Assembly: GCF_017654505.1 (NCBI RefSeq)
Contig: NC_054549.1
Location: 29,313,854 to 29,377,853 of the forward strand
Reading direction: 5' to 3'
DNA length: 64,000 nt
DNA from: Polyodon spathula
Lineage: Eukaryota > Chordata > Actinopteri > Acipenseriformes > Polyodontidae
Position 1 is the first letter of the stretch. Each line of letters opens with the position of its first letter. The notes beneath the pieces were generated by a model. That model saw nothing but the letters and a program-made list of their open reading frames with translations, did not search any database and was not told the origin of the DNA. This document shows, one piece after another, positions 13,012-25,770 of the stretch. The translations under genes and the position numbers were made by a program.

Positions 13012-13484
13012 ATACCGTAAAACTTCAAATAATCTCCTGCCTCCAGTATGTGCCGCGTCTGCTGGCAAATATTGTAACTAAATCAACTCCGAATCTCTAT
13101 CATTGCCATTGAAGGCAATGAGGAGGAGCTTGAGCATAATGAACTCCTAATAAGTGATACGTTATTATTATTTATTATTATTATTATTATTAACAATGGT
13201 AGATCTAATTATGTTTTTAAAAACAAATTCATACTTCTGCTTGTTCGTTTGGCATACCGTATCCTTATTAACCAGTGCATATAAAAAGCCTGTAATCCTT
13301 TCGCTTTATGCTTGAGGTTGTACAAGACAGTATAATTTTGTTACAAACTGTTACTTAGTTCCCACTCACGCACAACCTTTTAACAAAGTTGCTGGAAATA
13401 ACCGTCGGTCTTCAATATGCGCCAGGTCTGCTGGCAAATATTATAAATAAACGCTGGAGGCGTTTAATTGAAGTTTTACGTTAT
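13012..13484. mobile_element. TIR element with internal direct repeat
   Basis: About 473 bp. Left end ATACCGTAAAACTTCAAATA; right end, reverse-complemented, ATAACGTAAAACTTCAATTA; CCTCCAG follows in both. Inside, GTCTGCTGGCAAATATT occurs twice in direct orientation (about 13059 and 13426), each beside a GYGCCRSGTCTGC context. No coding capacity. An (ATT)n stretch lies at 13165-13191. Confidence 0.65.
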
Positions 13485-13986
13485 ACTGTAAAATAGTCTA
13501 TGGTTTTATAAGAAACATATAAAATCAACTTCAGCTGTATGTGTTTTTTCATAATCTTCTGTGCAAGCAAGTGCCGAGAAGTGTGTTATTTAGGGATGGT
13601 AATAAACACTTTTAGGTTTCTCCCTTCAAGGCGTATTACCTTTAATTCTAATGGGACAAGCAAGGAATCCTGTTATTATTATAACTGACATTATCATTGT
13701 AAATTGCATTCCTTGTGACATGAATCAGCATTCTGTTGGCATAGACGTTGAGTATTTTCCTGTTAAATGGTCCATAACTGATATTAACCTTGTGTTGATT
13801 AAACATTGCTGTGCACTATTTGTTTTACAGTAGGTTTGCTGCCATATTGCTCAACAGGACATGCCATTATAAAGCAGTCATTTTATCAAGAGTAAAAACT
13901 AAGATTCTAAAATGCACTCAAATGCTACAGTGGTAAATCTTTTTTTTTTTTTTTAATTACTCAATTATAAAAGCAGCATAGTAAAA

Positions 13987-14014
13987 AATAAATAAATAAA
14001 TAAATAAATAAATA
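13987..14014. repeat. (AAAT)n microsatellite
   Basis: About seven tetranucleotide units. Confidence 0.9.
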
Positions 14015-14689
14015 CCTTTGCTGTTACCGTTTTCTTTTTTTGCTTTGCTTACACAATGTGCATTGATGCTTCACACTGATGTGGAATGTTCTAGATCATT
14101 GATCCTAAACCACTACCAACTAAAGCAATAGATTTGTGTCATTATTTACAACGATCTGACAGCTGTTTTTGTGTATCTCAAATATTCAGCTTGCCAGTTA
14201 ACAACATGTTAACTAGGATTCTGTCAGGAACAAATCAACCCAGACAACATATGTACTGGGCGTATGATTTCATTAACATTCTCTAAGGTCATAATTCCTC
14301 AGAGCATTTTTTTTTTGGCTTTATGCGTAACAATTCAGATTTTAATTAAGATGTTTGTATTAAAAAAAAAAAAAAAAAGTTGTATTAAAATGATTTGAAT
14401 GAAATATCTTAGATACACTGCACACAAAAGGACAGCATTAAGTACACTGCAGCTACATTGTACTTCTATTTTACATGTTGTAATACATGTAGTACCAATT
14501 ACTTTGTTAAACACATATGTGGAGTTCAATCCTCAATCATAACATTTTGTGCTAAATGCATGCGTTAAATATCACAAAATGATAACTACCATGTATCTAC
14601 TAGCTAATGTACCTTTATTTTGAAGTGCATCCAATATATTTTATCATGCTACCCCTCAGTAGCTACAAATGAGTGTCAACTTTTTCTGT

Positions 14690-14775
14690 ATAACCTTTTA
14701 TACCTTCTTGGCTTTTTAATGCTTACCTAGGATTTACTATGCTTTATTGCACTTTGCTATGCCTTTACTATGGGA
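14690..14775. repeat. TGCTTT/CTATG motif-rich repeat
   Basis: Phrases such as TTTACTATGCTTTATTGC, TTTGCTATGCC and TTTACTATGG repeat. A related cluster, in reverse complement, is at 63702-63760 (GCATGGTAAAG, GTAGTAAAGCAT, GCATGGTAAAGCA), and a weaker one at about 48300-48350. Confidence 0.4.
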
Positions 14776-16819
14776 AAGTTTTAGAAGGGACTTGGCTAAA
14801 AACATTCATTTGATGAGCTTCTCTACATTTCACATGTACCTACCCCACTGAAGGGCCTCCATGCCAACCCATTCCTTGATCGTATGGGCGATGGTATTTA
14901 TGGCAAAGGTGCCAGTCTGTCTCTGTTTTCTTATGTGGTGTGAACACCTGTCTACTTGGAACTGGGTAGAGACCACCAGAAACCTGTTATTGTATTATGA
15001 TGGCCCCCTAACTGAAGCCAGATGGAATGGACTTTGGATCATTGCCAACACATGGGGAGACAAGGCTTCTTATCTCATTAACAGTTGTAAGAATTTTGCT
15101 GGAAAGATCCCAGTCGCTTCAATTAAATGTTGCACATTATCTGGATTTGATTGGAGTTTTCACACCTTTTGAAGTCTGTTTCAACTACAAATACATTTTG
15201 TTAAAATAATAATGGGACACTAAATTAATGGCACTGTTCTATTCGCTTGAAATAAAACTTGAACTTTTAAAGAGAAAATACTGATTGCACAAATCATTTG
15301 CATTTCTTTAGAATAATATGAAGGGGTTAGGACAAAATAATGGTTAGGCATATATATTCTGTTTGGAGAAAATCCAACTTGAAACTGTGAAAGAATTGAA
15401 AAATGTGATATTTCATTGGATCTGACTGATGCATTCATCAATTAGTTTATTGAATACTTATTTAATTGGACCTCAGATTACAATAGTGATGTTTGTTTGT
15501 ACCTGGATTTAGATACGTAACCTGATCCTAGTTGCTGTGGAACAAAATGGAAAATGGCATGATTTTTAAACCAATAAAATGCTCACCCACCGTGGTTCAT
15601 TTAAAAAAATAAAGAGGCAGTTATCTTTGTGAGGCAAGAAGCAACCTTATAAAATGAGAAGCAAACCAATACCTGTGTAATTTGGGCTTTTCCTGGTGCA
15701 ATCTGACAAAGGCACAAGTGTTTTAAAATAAAAGCTTTATTAGATGTTAACACACAGTTTTGTCATTTTTGTTTATGTTGTTGCGAGCCCTGGACCATGC
15801 CTGGAAGATTGATTGAATAGCAACAGATAAATTTGCAGGTCATAAAACACTGTTGTATGTAATGATAGAATACAACCTTGAACCTGAGTGTGATGTCCGA
15901 CAACGAAACCCCATTTAGGACATCTTGAAAGGTAAAAAAACATGGTCTACAAAATTAAAATAATGCTCTCATTGGGTTTTTCTGGTAATTTTATGTTTTG
16001 TTTCAGTTTTTCATAACAACCTTGAAACTTATTTTTAAAGTTTGGGCTCAGCATGGTTCATAGCAATCCGTTCTCTACTAAAGACCATTACAATATGCTT
16101 CTAGTTAGTTCCACAAAAGGGCTGTTTGCATCATTAATGTTACACTAGGGTAAAAGAGTGAAACCATTAGTCTCTCTTAAGCTGACAATTGTTGTGATGG
16201 ACTAGTTGTGTTAATTGCTGTTCCTAAGGAGATGCAATGAGTCTTTTTTTTTTTTACATTACATGGAGGCTCATACAGGTGTAGCAGGTGAATCTAATAA
16301 CACTAGTCATATCTTTAGTCTCCTAGATGATGCAAAAATGTTCTTTCATGGAGTCAATATTGCTTTGAACCACTTGTTAACTAAATAATATGAATGATAC
16401 AGAGGTGAGAGAGTTATTTCATTCTGTACATCCTATTTATTTTACCTTTAAGTTAATGAATGTGAGACCTTGTTAACTACAAGGAAGGTGATCACACATT
16501 CCAGTGATACTAGATTGTAATGGTGTCTCTTCTTTGTTTTACGTGAGAATGAAAAGTGACTGTCAGTCTTTCTCTTTCCTGTTGCCTCACACAAAAGGAC
16601 AGCAGAGAGGCAGCTGCAGAGAAACTCTGAGCAGAGGCAGCCAAGGAGAAATAATCCAATTTATCCAAACCTGTGGACTGCGAAATCTCTGGGAAAGGAG
16701 CCTATTAGAGAGGAAAAGGAGAAATATTGTAACAATGGTATTGTCATTCTATGAGAAGCAGCTTTGCTTCATCCGGCAGCTACTACAAAGATAGTGACCC
16801 CGTCAGCTGTGAAATAAAA

Positions 16820-17580
16820 GAAAGCATCAAGCCAAGGGGGCAGTGTGGCAATGTGGGCTACAGTGCGCAGGTGTAGAGGTGATGCAGTGTTCAAGATAAT
16901 GACAGACAACAAAGTACTGGTGAACTGATGGTTTTCATTTCTAATCCAATAGTCTGATGACAACAGTAAACAATACATGGAGGACTGGTAGTACCCAACA
17001 ATGTGTACTGCTCAGTTAAATAAACACAGGGTCCAGTCCCAAAATAATAAGCACGGTATTTAAAATACACACACAATACACAAACACGAGTCCAAGGCCA
17101 GAGCGAGTGCTATTGGTGCTAATGGTGCAAATACAATTTATCCGTGAACAATAGTACTGGTTATCTGGGTTTGTGCTGGCCTATAATGACAGCTCCAGAT
17201 TGTGTTAGCCATCTAAGAATTAACAAATCTCCAACAGTTAGACGAAACAAACAAACAAAACACTCACGGTTATGTTTCACTTGTCATTTAGCAATAAGAA
17301 CAGATCACCATGCTATGTCCTCTTATATACCATCAGTCACACCCTGTTGGTTAACGAGTGCCAGCGTTTCTCCTCCAATCCAAAGTTGCCACATCGCTTC
17401 TCTTCTGGGGCGATGACTTGATGGACTGTAGCTCAGCCCCCTTTCTAAATTGCTAACTTCCACCTAACCCCAGGAATGAATTGTCAGTCCATCCAGTCCA
17501 GGGCACTCTGTTCCCTTTACACAGCGCCCTCACAGGTCGGGACGGACATTGATCACCAATAATCATTCTTTCTCTGTCAC
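16820..17580. repeat. GC-richer block, possible dispersed repeat
   Basis: About 760 bp with more CpG and GC than its surroundings, from GGGGGCAGTGTGGC to GCGCCCTCACAGGTCGGGAC. It reads like an old transposon body but shows no clear terminal repeats, target duplication or protein motif. Not assigned. Confidence 0.3.
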
Positions 17581-19019
17581 AGGTTGAATCCACTTGTTAT
17601 ACCAAAACCAAATGATATATAAAGCAAGACACCTTTCAATCCTGTTTGACACTCTGAACAGAATCTAGTATTTTAGGGACTAGCTGTCTGAAAATATATT
17701 ATTATGTACAGTATATATATGTCATACAAGCCTACTGTTCATATATATTGAGCATCTTATTTACAGTAGCAATTAAGAGGCTGGTAATTGTGTAACCTTT
17801 TTGACAGCCTTGTGTATGCTGCTTTTATTGTAAACCTACTAAAAGCTACAGTAGTTTTTGTGTTTTTCAATCTTTTATGTTTTTAGCATGTATCCACATA
17901 AAGGTGGATTTGGCTTGTTTATACATACAATACGCTTTATACTGTATTAAAAATTCAGATGGAATTCAGTTAGACTCTTCATTTAAAAGTTTAAATGTTT
18001 TATGTCCTGAAACAAAGGTAGATACAGTTTATTGTAACATTGTTATACACCTAAAGGTGGTTTTAAAATATTAAAAGGGGTTCTATTGGGAGAAAAAAAA
18101 AGGAGTGTTCTGTTCTCAAAACATTTATTTAATTTTTTTTTGCATTTGCAGCTCCATAGACATTGGGACATGTAAGTCAATATCATTCCGGAGAGTATAA
18201 GTGGGGAGAATAATGAGCCAGTTGTATAGAGAGCGGGGGAGCGGAGTAAAGAGTGGACAATTCCGCCCACTCCTTCATAGGACTGAGAAGAACTGAGGAT
18301 GGTTTTATTTTTCTTAAATACATGTTCGGCCAAGGAGTTTACATAAAAAAAGGTGATGAATACAGATGCAGTTACTATACAGTATTTTCTATCATGGCTA
18401 TGCATGTTAACCATTCATTTTCAAATCAAGATTAGGCACTTTTATGTTTGCAACCTGAGAATTTCTTATTTTTTTTTTTTTACTTTTTTTATTTTATATT
18501 CAGTATGACTGGTGTTGCACTTTATAATTCATTATGGAGGGAAAGCCATGTGAGAAACGTCATCAGTGTGTCCATCTGCCTGTGGTTATTATATAGCCTA
18601 TATTGTTCTATGGTTATGTCCCAATACAGCATTGTGAACACGGTTTATATTTTCTGCACTCTTAAGATAGTTAATACACTGCAGGGTAGTTCGTCAGCCC
18701 CGTTGAGAATCACTCATATGTGTTTGTGGGTTGCTTTGAGCTCCCTGTGAGATATTTGGATACAAACAAGCACAGTATAAAGCTAATTTGATAAGAATCA
18801 TACGCAAAGTTTGAAATAGGTGAGTACACTGTAGACAACATCATAGGAACCTGTTAAAAACCTGTTAATTTTAAGATATTTCCTAACTTTTACTATATTT
18901 TCAATGTACGCATTTTTTAAGTAGCTGACCAATCAATAATAATGAGAAAGCATCATCGCATTGAATTAGATAACTTCTCTGAGCACTTTATTGCCTTGTT
19001 CATACAAGCATTTTTATAC

Positions 19020-19470
19020 CAGTATTGTTGCGGAACCAAACCAACACAGTACCAAAACATCTGTCCAGACTGGAGTTCTTATCGGTGTCGTACCGATACT
19101 GTTTTGAAAAGACTCAGAACAGCTTGAGTGTGGACAGGTACACTGACACGGTATCGATATAGTTAAGTCGTGTTCTGAAGCACGCACATGTCTTGCTTTA
19201 TCGTTTAAATACTTTAAATAGCTTTACATTTTATGGTGAGCAGCACCTTTATTATGGCTACACCAAAAAATGCCAAAATAAATGATATAAGTGATCATGG
19301 AGCCACTTGGGGGAGAGATACATCAAGACTATGTGGATAGTGTTTGTACGTATTAAGCCCAACTAAACATGAAATAGTACTTTAGTGTGGATGCTTTGAG
19401 CTGGATTAATTAAAATGTTTTGAGTACAGTTGTCAAGACCGGTTATGTAGTGTGGACAGGGCCTTAGACA
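19020..19470. repeat. Possible hAT-like fragment
   Basis: Contains GTCCAGACTGGAGT near 19062, GAGTGTGGACAGG near 19127 and GTAGTGTGGACAGGGCC near 19447. The last resembles, in reverse complement, the GGCCCTGTCCACACTAC end of fish hAT elements. The left end and a target duplication could not be fixed. Confidence 0.3.
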
Positions 19471-19771
19471 CATCTTAATATGGAAGAGAATCAACTGAAC
19501 TGTCGGCATGTTTTTTGCAACTTTGACAAAATCACTCTCAGCACTGCAGGAAAAAATATTTCTAGTCCTGATAGATGGTCAGCCAGAAAGAAAAAAAAAT
19601 GTCCCAGGAAATCTGCTACTTACATTAATATACAGAGACGATTTCCCCTTTCATTATAGATACATAATAACATCTAATTGTCACCTAATAGCTTTACATA
19701 ATGAAAAATGTGCTTCCGTTACATAAACTCGCAGCCATGGGTTTGGTTAGAAGTATTTAGTATTGGGGTCT

Positions 19772-19785
19772 TAGAGAGAGAGAGA

Positions 19786-19816
<31 letters not shown>

Positions 19817-19822
19817 TGTGTG
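19772..19822. repeat. (AG)n(TG)n compound microsatellite
   Basis: AG units followed by TG units with one TATG interruption. Confidence 0.95.
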
Positions 19823-21774
19823 TTGGGGAGAATGTTGACTATAAACTACAAGCACAGCAAGTCATTGTAATAATGACTGAAGTAAATTATCTTCAGTAAA
19901 AGACTCAACTTTCTGATGAAGTAGGTTGCAAATTACTGTAGTATGAAAAAGTTTAATATTCTCCTACATATAGCAACTTCTATCAAACATAAATTTTGTG
20001 ACCAAATGTAATTCATGCTGTTGTAAATAACTGAAAAAACGAAATAATTTGAGTACAGTTCGGAGAATTATTCTATTTGGCTGATTTGTTGCACACTTAC
20101 TTTTGCGGCATCTCTCAAAATATTTTAAGAAATGGAAGAAATGCCCTGAACATGATTATACTTTTACACTCTATTTGACCACAGTAGCCAATTCCATATC
20201 CATTACTGGGTGATAATGGATACTTTGGTAAGTCGTGTTTCTCCACAGAGGGCTTTTATACACTTCACTTTACAAGGTTATTCCAGGTCCTTTTTATTAT
20301 ACATTCTGTATTGACACCTTAATTATACATGGGTACAAAATCGTTTTAGTCTGCTTACCTGTCTTTGAGTCCTCTTTCTTAATACTATATCGATATCAAT
20401 ATATAATTAGAATAGATCACAGTGACTGCTACTGCTACGTGGCATAATTGCTGTCTTGAAGCATAAATACCTTCTTCCTGTTTTCTATAGCTTCTAACAT
20501 TGATCTTTATTTCTGTATTCTTGAAAACAGCTGCTTTAAAGTCAGAATAATCTCCTTAAACATTATAGCTGCTATATCTGGTCAGGTATTTAAACCAAGC
20601 AAGTGATAGGCAGTGATTCCTGCAATAGAGCAGATCATTAAAACTGGTTAAAGTGTCTCCCTATCATTACAGTACATACTCTATTACGCATAATAGACAT
20701 GGAACCTGGGTTGTTATCTGATTGCAAGCTTTTCAAATGCCACAAGGGGCTATTGATCCCTCTCTCTATCCACTGATGGTATTTACAAGAAAGTGATATT
20801 TTGACAATGCCGGGCTTAGGCCATTAATACAGCCTGAATGTATGCATCACATAAAACATATTGTTGTGTTCCAGTATTTACAATCATCATTGGCATGAAA
20901 TAAAACAACATGCTCTGAGGAAATGGAACCCTGCAAAAGCAATGCAGCACTCAAAAATACTTCCAAAGTTGTACCCCTCCCTGCTGCCCTCACTCTTGCA
21001 GAAAGAGGGCTTGGAGAATTGACTTCCTTCTTGTCCTTGTTTTCAGAACTAATAACAGATTTTAATTTCAGAAAGACAGGAATGATTCACTATGGAAAGC
21101 ATCAAAGAGGATGGGGAAATGGGGGAGGGATCTTATATGTTACAGGGTCTGGCATAATCATTTCTTAAAAACATCTAAGAAAAGTTTGAGAATGAGAAAA
21201 AGGCCATTCCTGCCATCAAGGCTTGTCACTTGTTAGCACACAATTTTCCTCCACTGGGGAGAACTACTTTAAAAACACAGAATCTGGTCTTTTTTAATGT
21301 TCACAGTGTTTTAGATTTCATAAAATAATTGCATATGTAAGAAAGAGGAAGGTTAGGTGTACAAGAAGACTATGGAAAGGATTCATCTTTCATAAAAGAA
21401 AATGTTAGTACAGTATCTCTTCTTGACATCATCCAAATTTATTTTGACACCTACATACCCACAATCTAAATCCATTTAAGATCATATTATGTATGTTCTG
21501 TGTGATTCTTTATGGTAGCTTAGATATGCTTAGATCATTATTTCCTTAACTATTAACTACTCCAGCAAATCTGAAAAGACTCCTTGGGGTTGATTGTAGA
21601 GAAGTGAGTTGGAGAAACAAAAATAATACCAATAGGCTCCCCCATCTCAATTCCCCACAATCCATCCTGATGAGTCTTTCCAGAAGACGTTTATGCTGCA
21701 GTTAATAAGGAAATAATGATCTAAGCAGAAATAACAAAAGAGAATCATAAATAACACATGCAATAAGACATTAA

Positions 21775-21926
21775 ACAGGTCATCGATTCAAACCTCCTTG
21801 TGCTCCGTCTTTCAGGTGAGATGTTGTAAGTAACTGCAGCTGGTGCATAGTTCACACACCCTAGTCTCTGTTAATGACCTTGGATAAAGGCATCTGCTAA
21901 ATAAACAAATAATAATAAATACTGTA
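21775..21926 (+). repeat. SINE-like fragment with L2-type tail
   Basis: CTCCGTCTTTCAGGTGAGAT resembles a SINE body module, and TGACCTTGGATAAAGGCATC then TGCTAAATAAACAAATAATA resembles the tail shared by fish SINEs and L2 LINEs. No clean Pol III box is preserved. Confidence 0.55.
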
Positions 21927-22276
21927 CACACATGTTCTCAAACTCATAGTAAACATGTTTTTTCCTTTACATATTACAGGTGAAGTTCCTTACGATTTTA
22001 AAATAATTCAGTAAAATATCTATGAATCCATGGTGAAAATATCCCTTTGCAGGTATTTCAGGTAAAACATTAAGGGGACACTCCTCCCTTTGTTAAATTC
22101 TGTTGGCTTCCTGTGAAATAGCAGATGAGCTACATGCATAATCTGTTGGTACAAGATGATTAGCCACATTATACCGATATTGTGGGAAAAAACTGTTCCT
22201 TACCAAATTCAAGTAGCTGTTGAGTAGCCCCATGAAAATTCTGCTTTCTCCTTTTTTAAATTTTATTTTGATGATG

Positions 22277-22306
22277 GATGGCATTCTATATATATAGAAT
22301 GCCATC
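22277..22306. repeat. Perfect 30-bp palindrome
   Basis: GATGGCATTCTATAT followed directly by ATATAGAATGCCATC. There is no spacer, so it can form a cruciform with no unpaired loop sequence of its own. Confidence 0.95.
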
Positions 22307-22374
22307 TGATGAGATGTAAAACCGAGGCCTTATTAAGTGAATCTGCAGCAACCATTGTGATGCATAGTTCAATA

Positions 22375-22700
22375 AATCAATCTTTATTTTATATAATGCC
22401 TTTCATAGTGGACCATCGTCACAAAGCACTTTACAAGATGTAATAACAACAAGAAAATCCATAATACTTTAAATACAGATAAATGCATATTACATTATAT
22501 ACAATAAAAAAGCATAATACATTAAATACAGTGTAAAGTGCATAATACATGATAGTAACATAACACATGAAAGAGTAGCAGCAACACAGCACCTAATAAC
22601 AGATATTAGGCTTAAAGAGCATGGAAAGCAAAAGAGATCAGGTGGGTCTTGAGAGCTGATTTAAAGCAAGCGACTGTGGGAGAATCATACACCAAAATGA
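22375..22700 (+). repeat. Dispersed repeat, GCCTTTCAT..CTTTACA family
   Basis: Contains TATATAATGCCTTTCATAGT, CACAAAGCACTTTACAAGAT and later CAGGTGGGTCTTGAGAGCTG. The first two modules recur in related form at 741-800 and 54665-54720, showing a dispersed family. The parent element is not identified. Confidence 0.5.
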
Positions 22701-22709
22701 ATTCATTCC

Positions 22710-22754
22710 CTAGCCTCTGTAAGTCGCTTTGGATAAAAGCATCTGCTTAATGAC

Positions 22755-22824
<70 letters not shown>
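22710..22824 (+). repeat. SINE/L2-type tail with (ATA)n array
   Basis: GTAAGTCGCTTTGGATAAAA followed by GCATCTGCTTAATGAC and a long (ATA)n from about 22755 to 22824. This is the classic fish SINE/L2 3' tail ending in a simple repeat. Confidence 0.7.
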
Positions 22825-22826
<2 letters not shown>

Positions 22827-23365
22827 GAAAGTGCTGAAATACATCTGCACTGTTCTCATAAAGCCAACCAATTTTGAAAAAGCAGCACTGTACACATGGC
22901 AGTTCTTGATGTTTGTCTCTCAATGTTGTACTGATTAGCACTCTAAGGGCACGTTGAGTTGTGTGCAATTTATCAACCAGGAATTCCAAGGGCAAGTGCA
23001 ATTCTATGCTCCTGTAACACAGCTTTCATTACAATATTCCACGGACATGCTTGACATCTGTGGTTCCCAGCATTTCACTACAAATAATAAACAGCCCTTT
23101 GCTCTCAACTTTCAATAAATTCAGTGGCTGTGAAATTTCAGATTATTTTTCCATCTTTCCACAACTTGTGTAATACGAAACAGCCCTGTTCTCTTGATTG
23201 ATTCAGTGTCTCATGTTCCTCTCATTTGTCATTTCATTTGACCCCTTGTACTGGTTGTGTGTATTTGATCAAAAATCCAACATCTTGTCCTCCTTGACCT
23301 TAAAGTGTGCTGTTAACTTTTAGTTGTTGGTTTTGCCTTTAAAGAGACCAATAAACAAAGTTTAT

Positions 23366-23510
23366 GCGACAGGACAGAAGCCCTACATGGGTAGAAAGTA
23401 TGTTAATTCAAACTGTGTGTAAATAAAGATTTTGTATTTTGAATTTAAGTTTGGCAGGGATGGGGTTAAAATCTTATCTCTGCCAAAGCAGAGCCAGCTC
23501 CTTTGTTCAT
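23366..23510 (+). repeat. Dispersed repeat, copy 2 of the 4023-4200 family
   Basis: GACAGGACAGAAGCCCTACA, then GTGTGTAAATAAAG, then GGCAGGGATGGGGTTAAAAT and ATCTCTGCCAAAGC. Same order of modules as at 4023-4200. Confidence 0.5.
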
Positions 23511-24228
23511 GGAAGTTTTTTTTTCAAATGAAATTGACTTAAACTGCCCCATAAAACTATGCTAGCTGCAACCATCATAAGTCCCACACCATTTTTAAAC
23601 ACTTTATTCACAGTCCTTCAAAAACAAAACAAAAAATTACAACGGTTTAAGAAAGCTGGCCTACTGGTTTAATTCTGCACATGGGAATAGACGTGTATAT
23701 AAAACAGTAATCAATTCCAGAAGAAAGGCTAGCAGGAGGTGATAGTAGCCTAATCAGATTTAAAAAGCAATGCAAGTACTGACACAGTCTTAAATTACAA
23801 CTTAGTTCTGTTTCTCTACAGTGTGATTTTAAATAGCTTAGGAACCTGCCAAGCATGTGATTGTAATGTAGTTGACCAGCAATATTGACATCTGTTTCAC
23901 AGTGAAAGTCATCAGATATTGTTTTAAAGGTCAGAGTGGCGATAGGTATGCATAAGTCACAAGACACAATGAATCTTTTTGTATAATATATCAAGCTTTT
24001 TCAGATGCCCTTTAAACACTGACACGAACACTGAATAACAACACAGGGTACAAACTACTCATTCTACAGTATGAATAACGTTTAAGGTTGTGATAATTAA
24101 AAAATCAAATCTCAGCTTTTAATTTGTTTTTAAAAATAAAGTAAAGCTCAAATTTATATGCAGTCAGGGTAACAATGGTTGTACAGTTCTCAAGAATTAT
24201 ATAATAATTAGAATTATATATATATATA

Positions 24229-25770
24229 CAGTGCCTATAGAAAGTCTACACCAAAAAATGTTTTTACCTTTTGTTGCCTTATAGTCTGGAATTAAAATGC
24301 ATTAACATAGTTTTTTTTTTTTTTTTCATTTATCTACACATTCTGCCACACAACTTCCAAGTGAAAAACATAATCTAGAAATTTGTAGAAAAATTAATTA
24401 CAAATAAAAACTGAAATAGCTTGGTTGGATAAGTGTCCACCCCCCTTGTAATAGCAATTCTAAATTAGCTCAGGTGTATCCAATCGCCTTCAAAATCACA
24501 CACCAAGTTAAGTGGCCTCCACCTGTGTTAAATTGTAGTGATTCGCATGATTTCAGGATAAATTCAGCAGTTCCTGTAGGTTCCCTCTGCTGGATAGTGC
24601 ATTTCAAAGCAAGGACTCAACTATGAGCACCAAGGCGCTTTCAAAAGAACTCCGGGACAAATTTGTTGAAAGGCACAGATCAGGGGATGGGTATAAAAAG
24701 ATATCAAAGGCCGTCAATATCCCTTGGAGCATGGTCAAGACAATTATTAAGAAGCAGAAGGTGTATGGCACCACCAAAACCCTGCCTAGATCAGGCTGTC
24801 CCTCCAAACTGGATGACATTGCTAGAAGGAGACTGATCAGATAAGCTACCAAGTGGCCAATGGCAACTTTGCAAGAGCTACAGGATTTTATGGCCAAGAC
24901 TGGTCAAAGTGTGCGTGTGACAACAATATCCTTGAAGGATTCAAAACCTTGAATCCTGTTTTAATATGCAAAAAAAAAAAAAAAACACTCAGGAGATTCT
25001 GTAGCCATGTGGCAAAATGTTTTGTGGTCTGACAAAACTAAAATTGAACTTTTTGGCCTAAATGCAAAGCGTTATGTTTGGCGCAAGCCCAACACATCGC
25101 ATCACCCAAAGAACATCATCCCTACTGTGAAGCATGGTGGTGGCAGCATCATGTTATGGGGATGTTTCTCATCGGCAGCGATTGGGGCACTTGTCAGGAT
25201 AGAAGGGAAAATGAATGGAGCAAAGTACACAGAAGTCCTTGAGGAAAACCTGTTGCCATCTGCAAGAAAGCTGAAACTGGAACAGAAGTTCACCTTTCAG
25301 CATGACAACGACCCAAAGCACACAGCCAAAGCTACACTGGAGCGGCTAAGGAACAAAAAGATAAATGTTCTTGAGTGGCCCACTCAGAGCCCCGACCTAA
25401 ATCCAATCAAAAATTTGTGGTATGAGTTCTAGATTGCTGTCCATAAATGCTCCCCAAGGAACTTAACAGAGCTTGAACAGTTTTGTAAAGAAGAATTTAA
25501 ATATTGTCAAATCTAGGTGTGAAAAGTTGGTAGAGACCTATCCCAACAGACTCACAGCTGTTATTGCTGCCAAAGGTGCTTCCACCAAGTATTAACTCAG
25601 GGGGGTGGAGACTTATCCAATTATCTTTCAGTTTTGTATTTTTAATATATATAAAATTTTATTCCACTGTCCCCTTACAGTACCTTTTTATTATTTTTTA
25701 AATCCTTCTAAATAATTCTTATTGCAAAAACTGAAATGTGCTTTTGAATTTATTTTTGAATTTTTTTATA
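24229..25770 (+). mobile_element. Tc1-like transposon relic, 3' end degraded
   Basis: Starts after a TA with CAGTGCCTATAGAAAGTCTA, a Tc1-type terminal repeat. The leader, N-terminal domain and catalytic domain follow in order on the + strand. No matching inverted repeat is visible at the 3' side, so the end point is approximate; similarity to the usual 3' region fades after about 25650. Confidence 0.8.
24623..25432 (+). pseudogene. Broken Tc1-like transposase
   Basis: Two separate frames remain. The first (24623-24844) begins MSTKALSKELRDKFVERHRS and contains the paired-like helix-turn-helix and the GCPSKL region. The second (25007-25432) contains [13 protein letters not shown] with the first catalytic Asp, [11 protein letters not shown] with the second, and [11 protein letters not shown]. 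In that last motif the catalytic Glu of the usual NPIENLW is Lys. Stops and a frameshift separate the halves, and an A-rich insertion lies near 24970-24984. The gene is dead on three counts: stops, frameshift and loss of the third catalytic residue. Confidence 0.88.

Larger units (their letters stand above)
13485..16819. other. No gene recognised
   Basis: Simple repeats and AT-rich sequence. Open frames near 14861 and 16504 lack domain motifs and homologous feel. Confidence 0.6.

Noticed and set aside
16504..16794. 96-codon + strand frame
   Set aside because: No recognisable domain, no conserved splice context; likely chance.
22710..23001. Tyr- or Leu-rich frames on the minus strand
   Set aside because: Direct translation of the (ATA)n microsatellite.
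23647..23994. 115-codon minus-strand frame
   Set aside because: Low-complexity composition and no family motif; likely chance.
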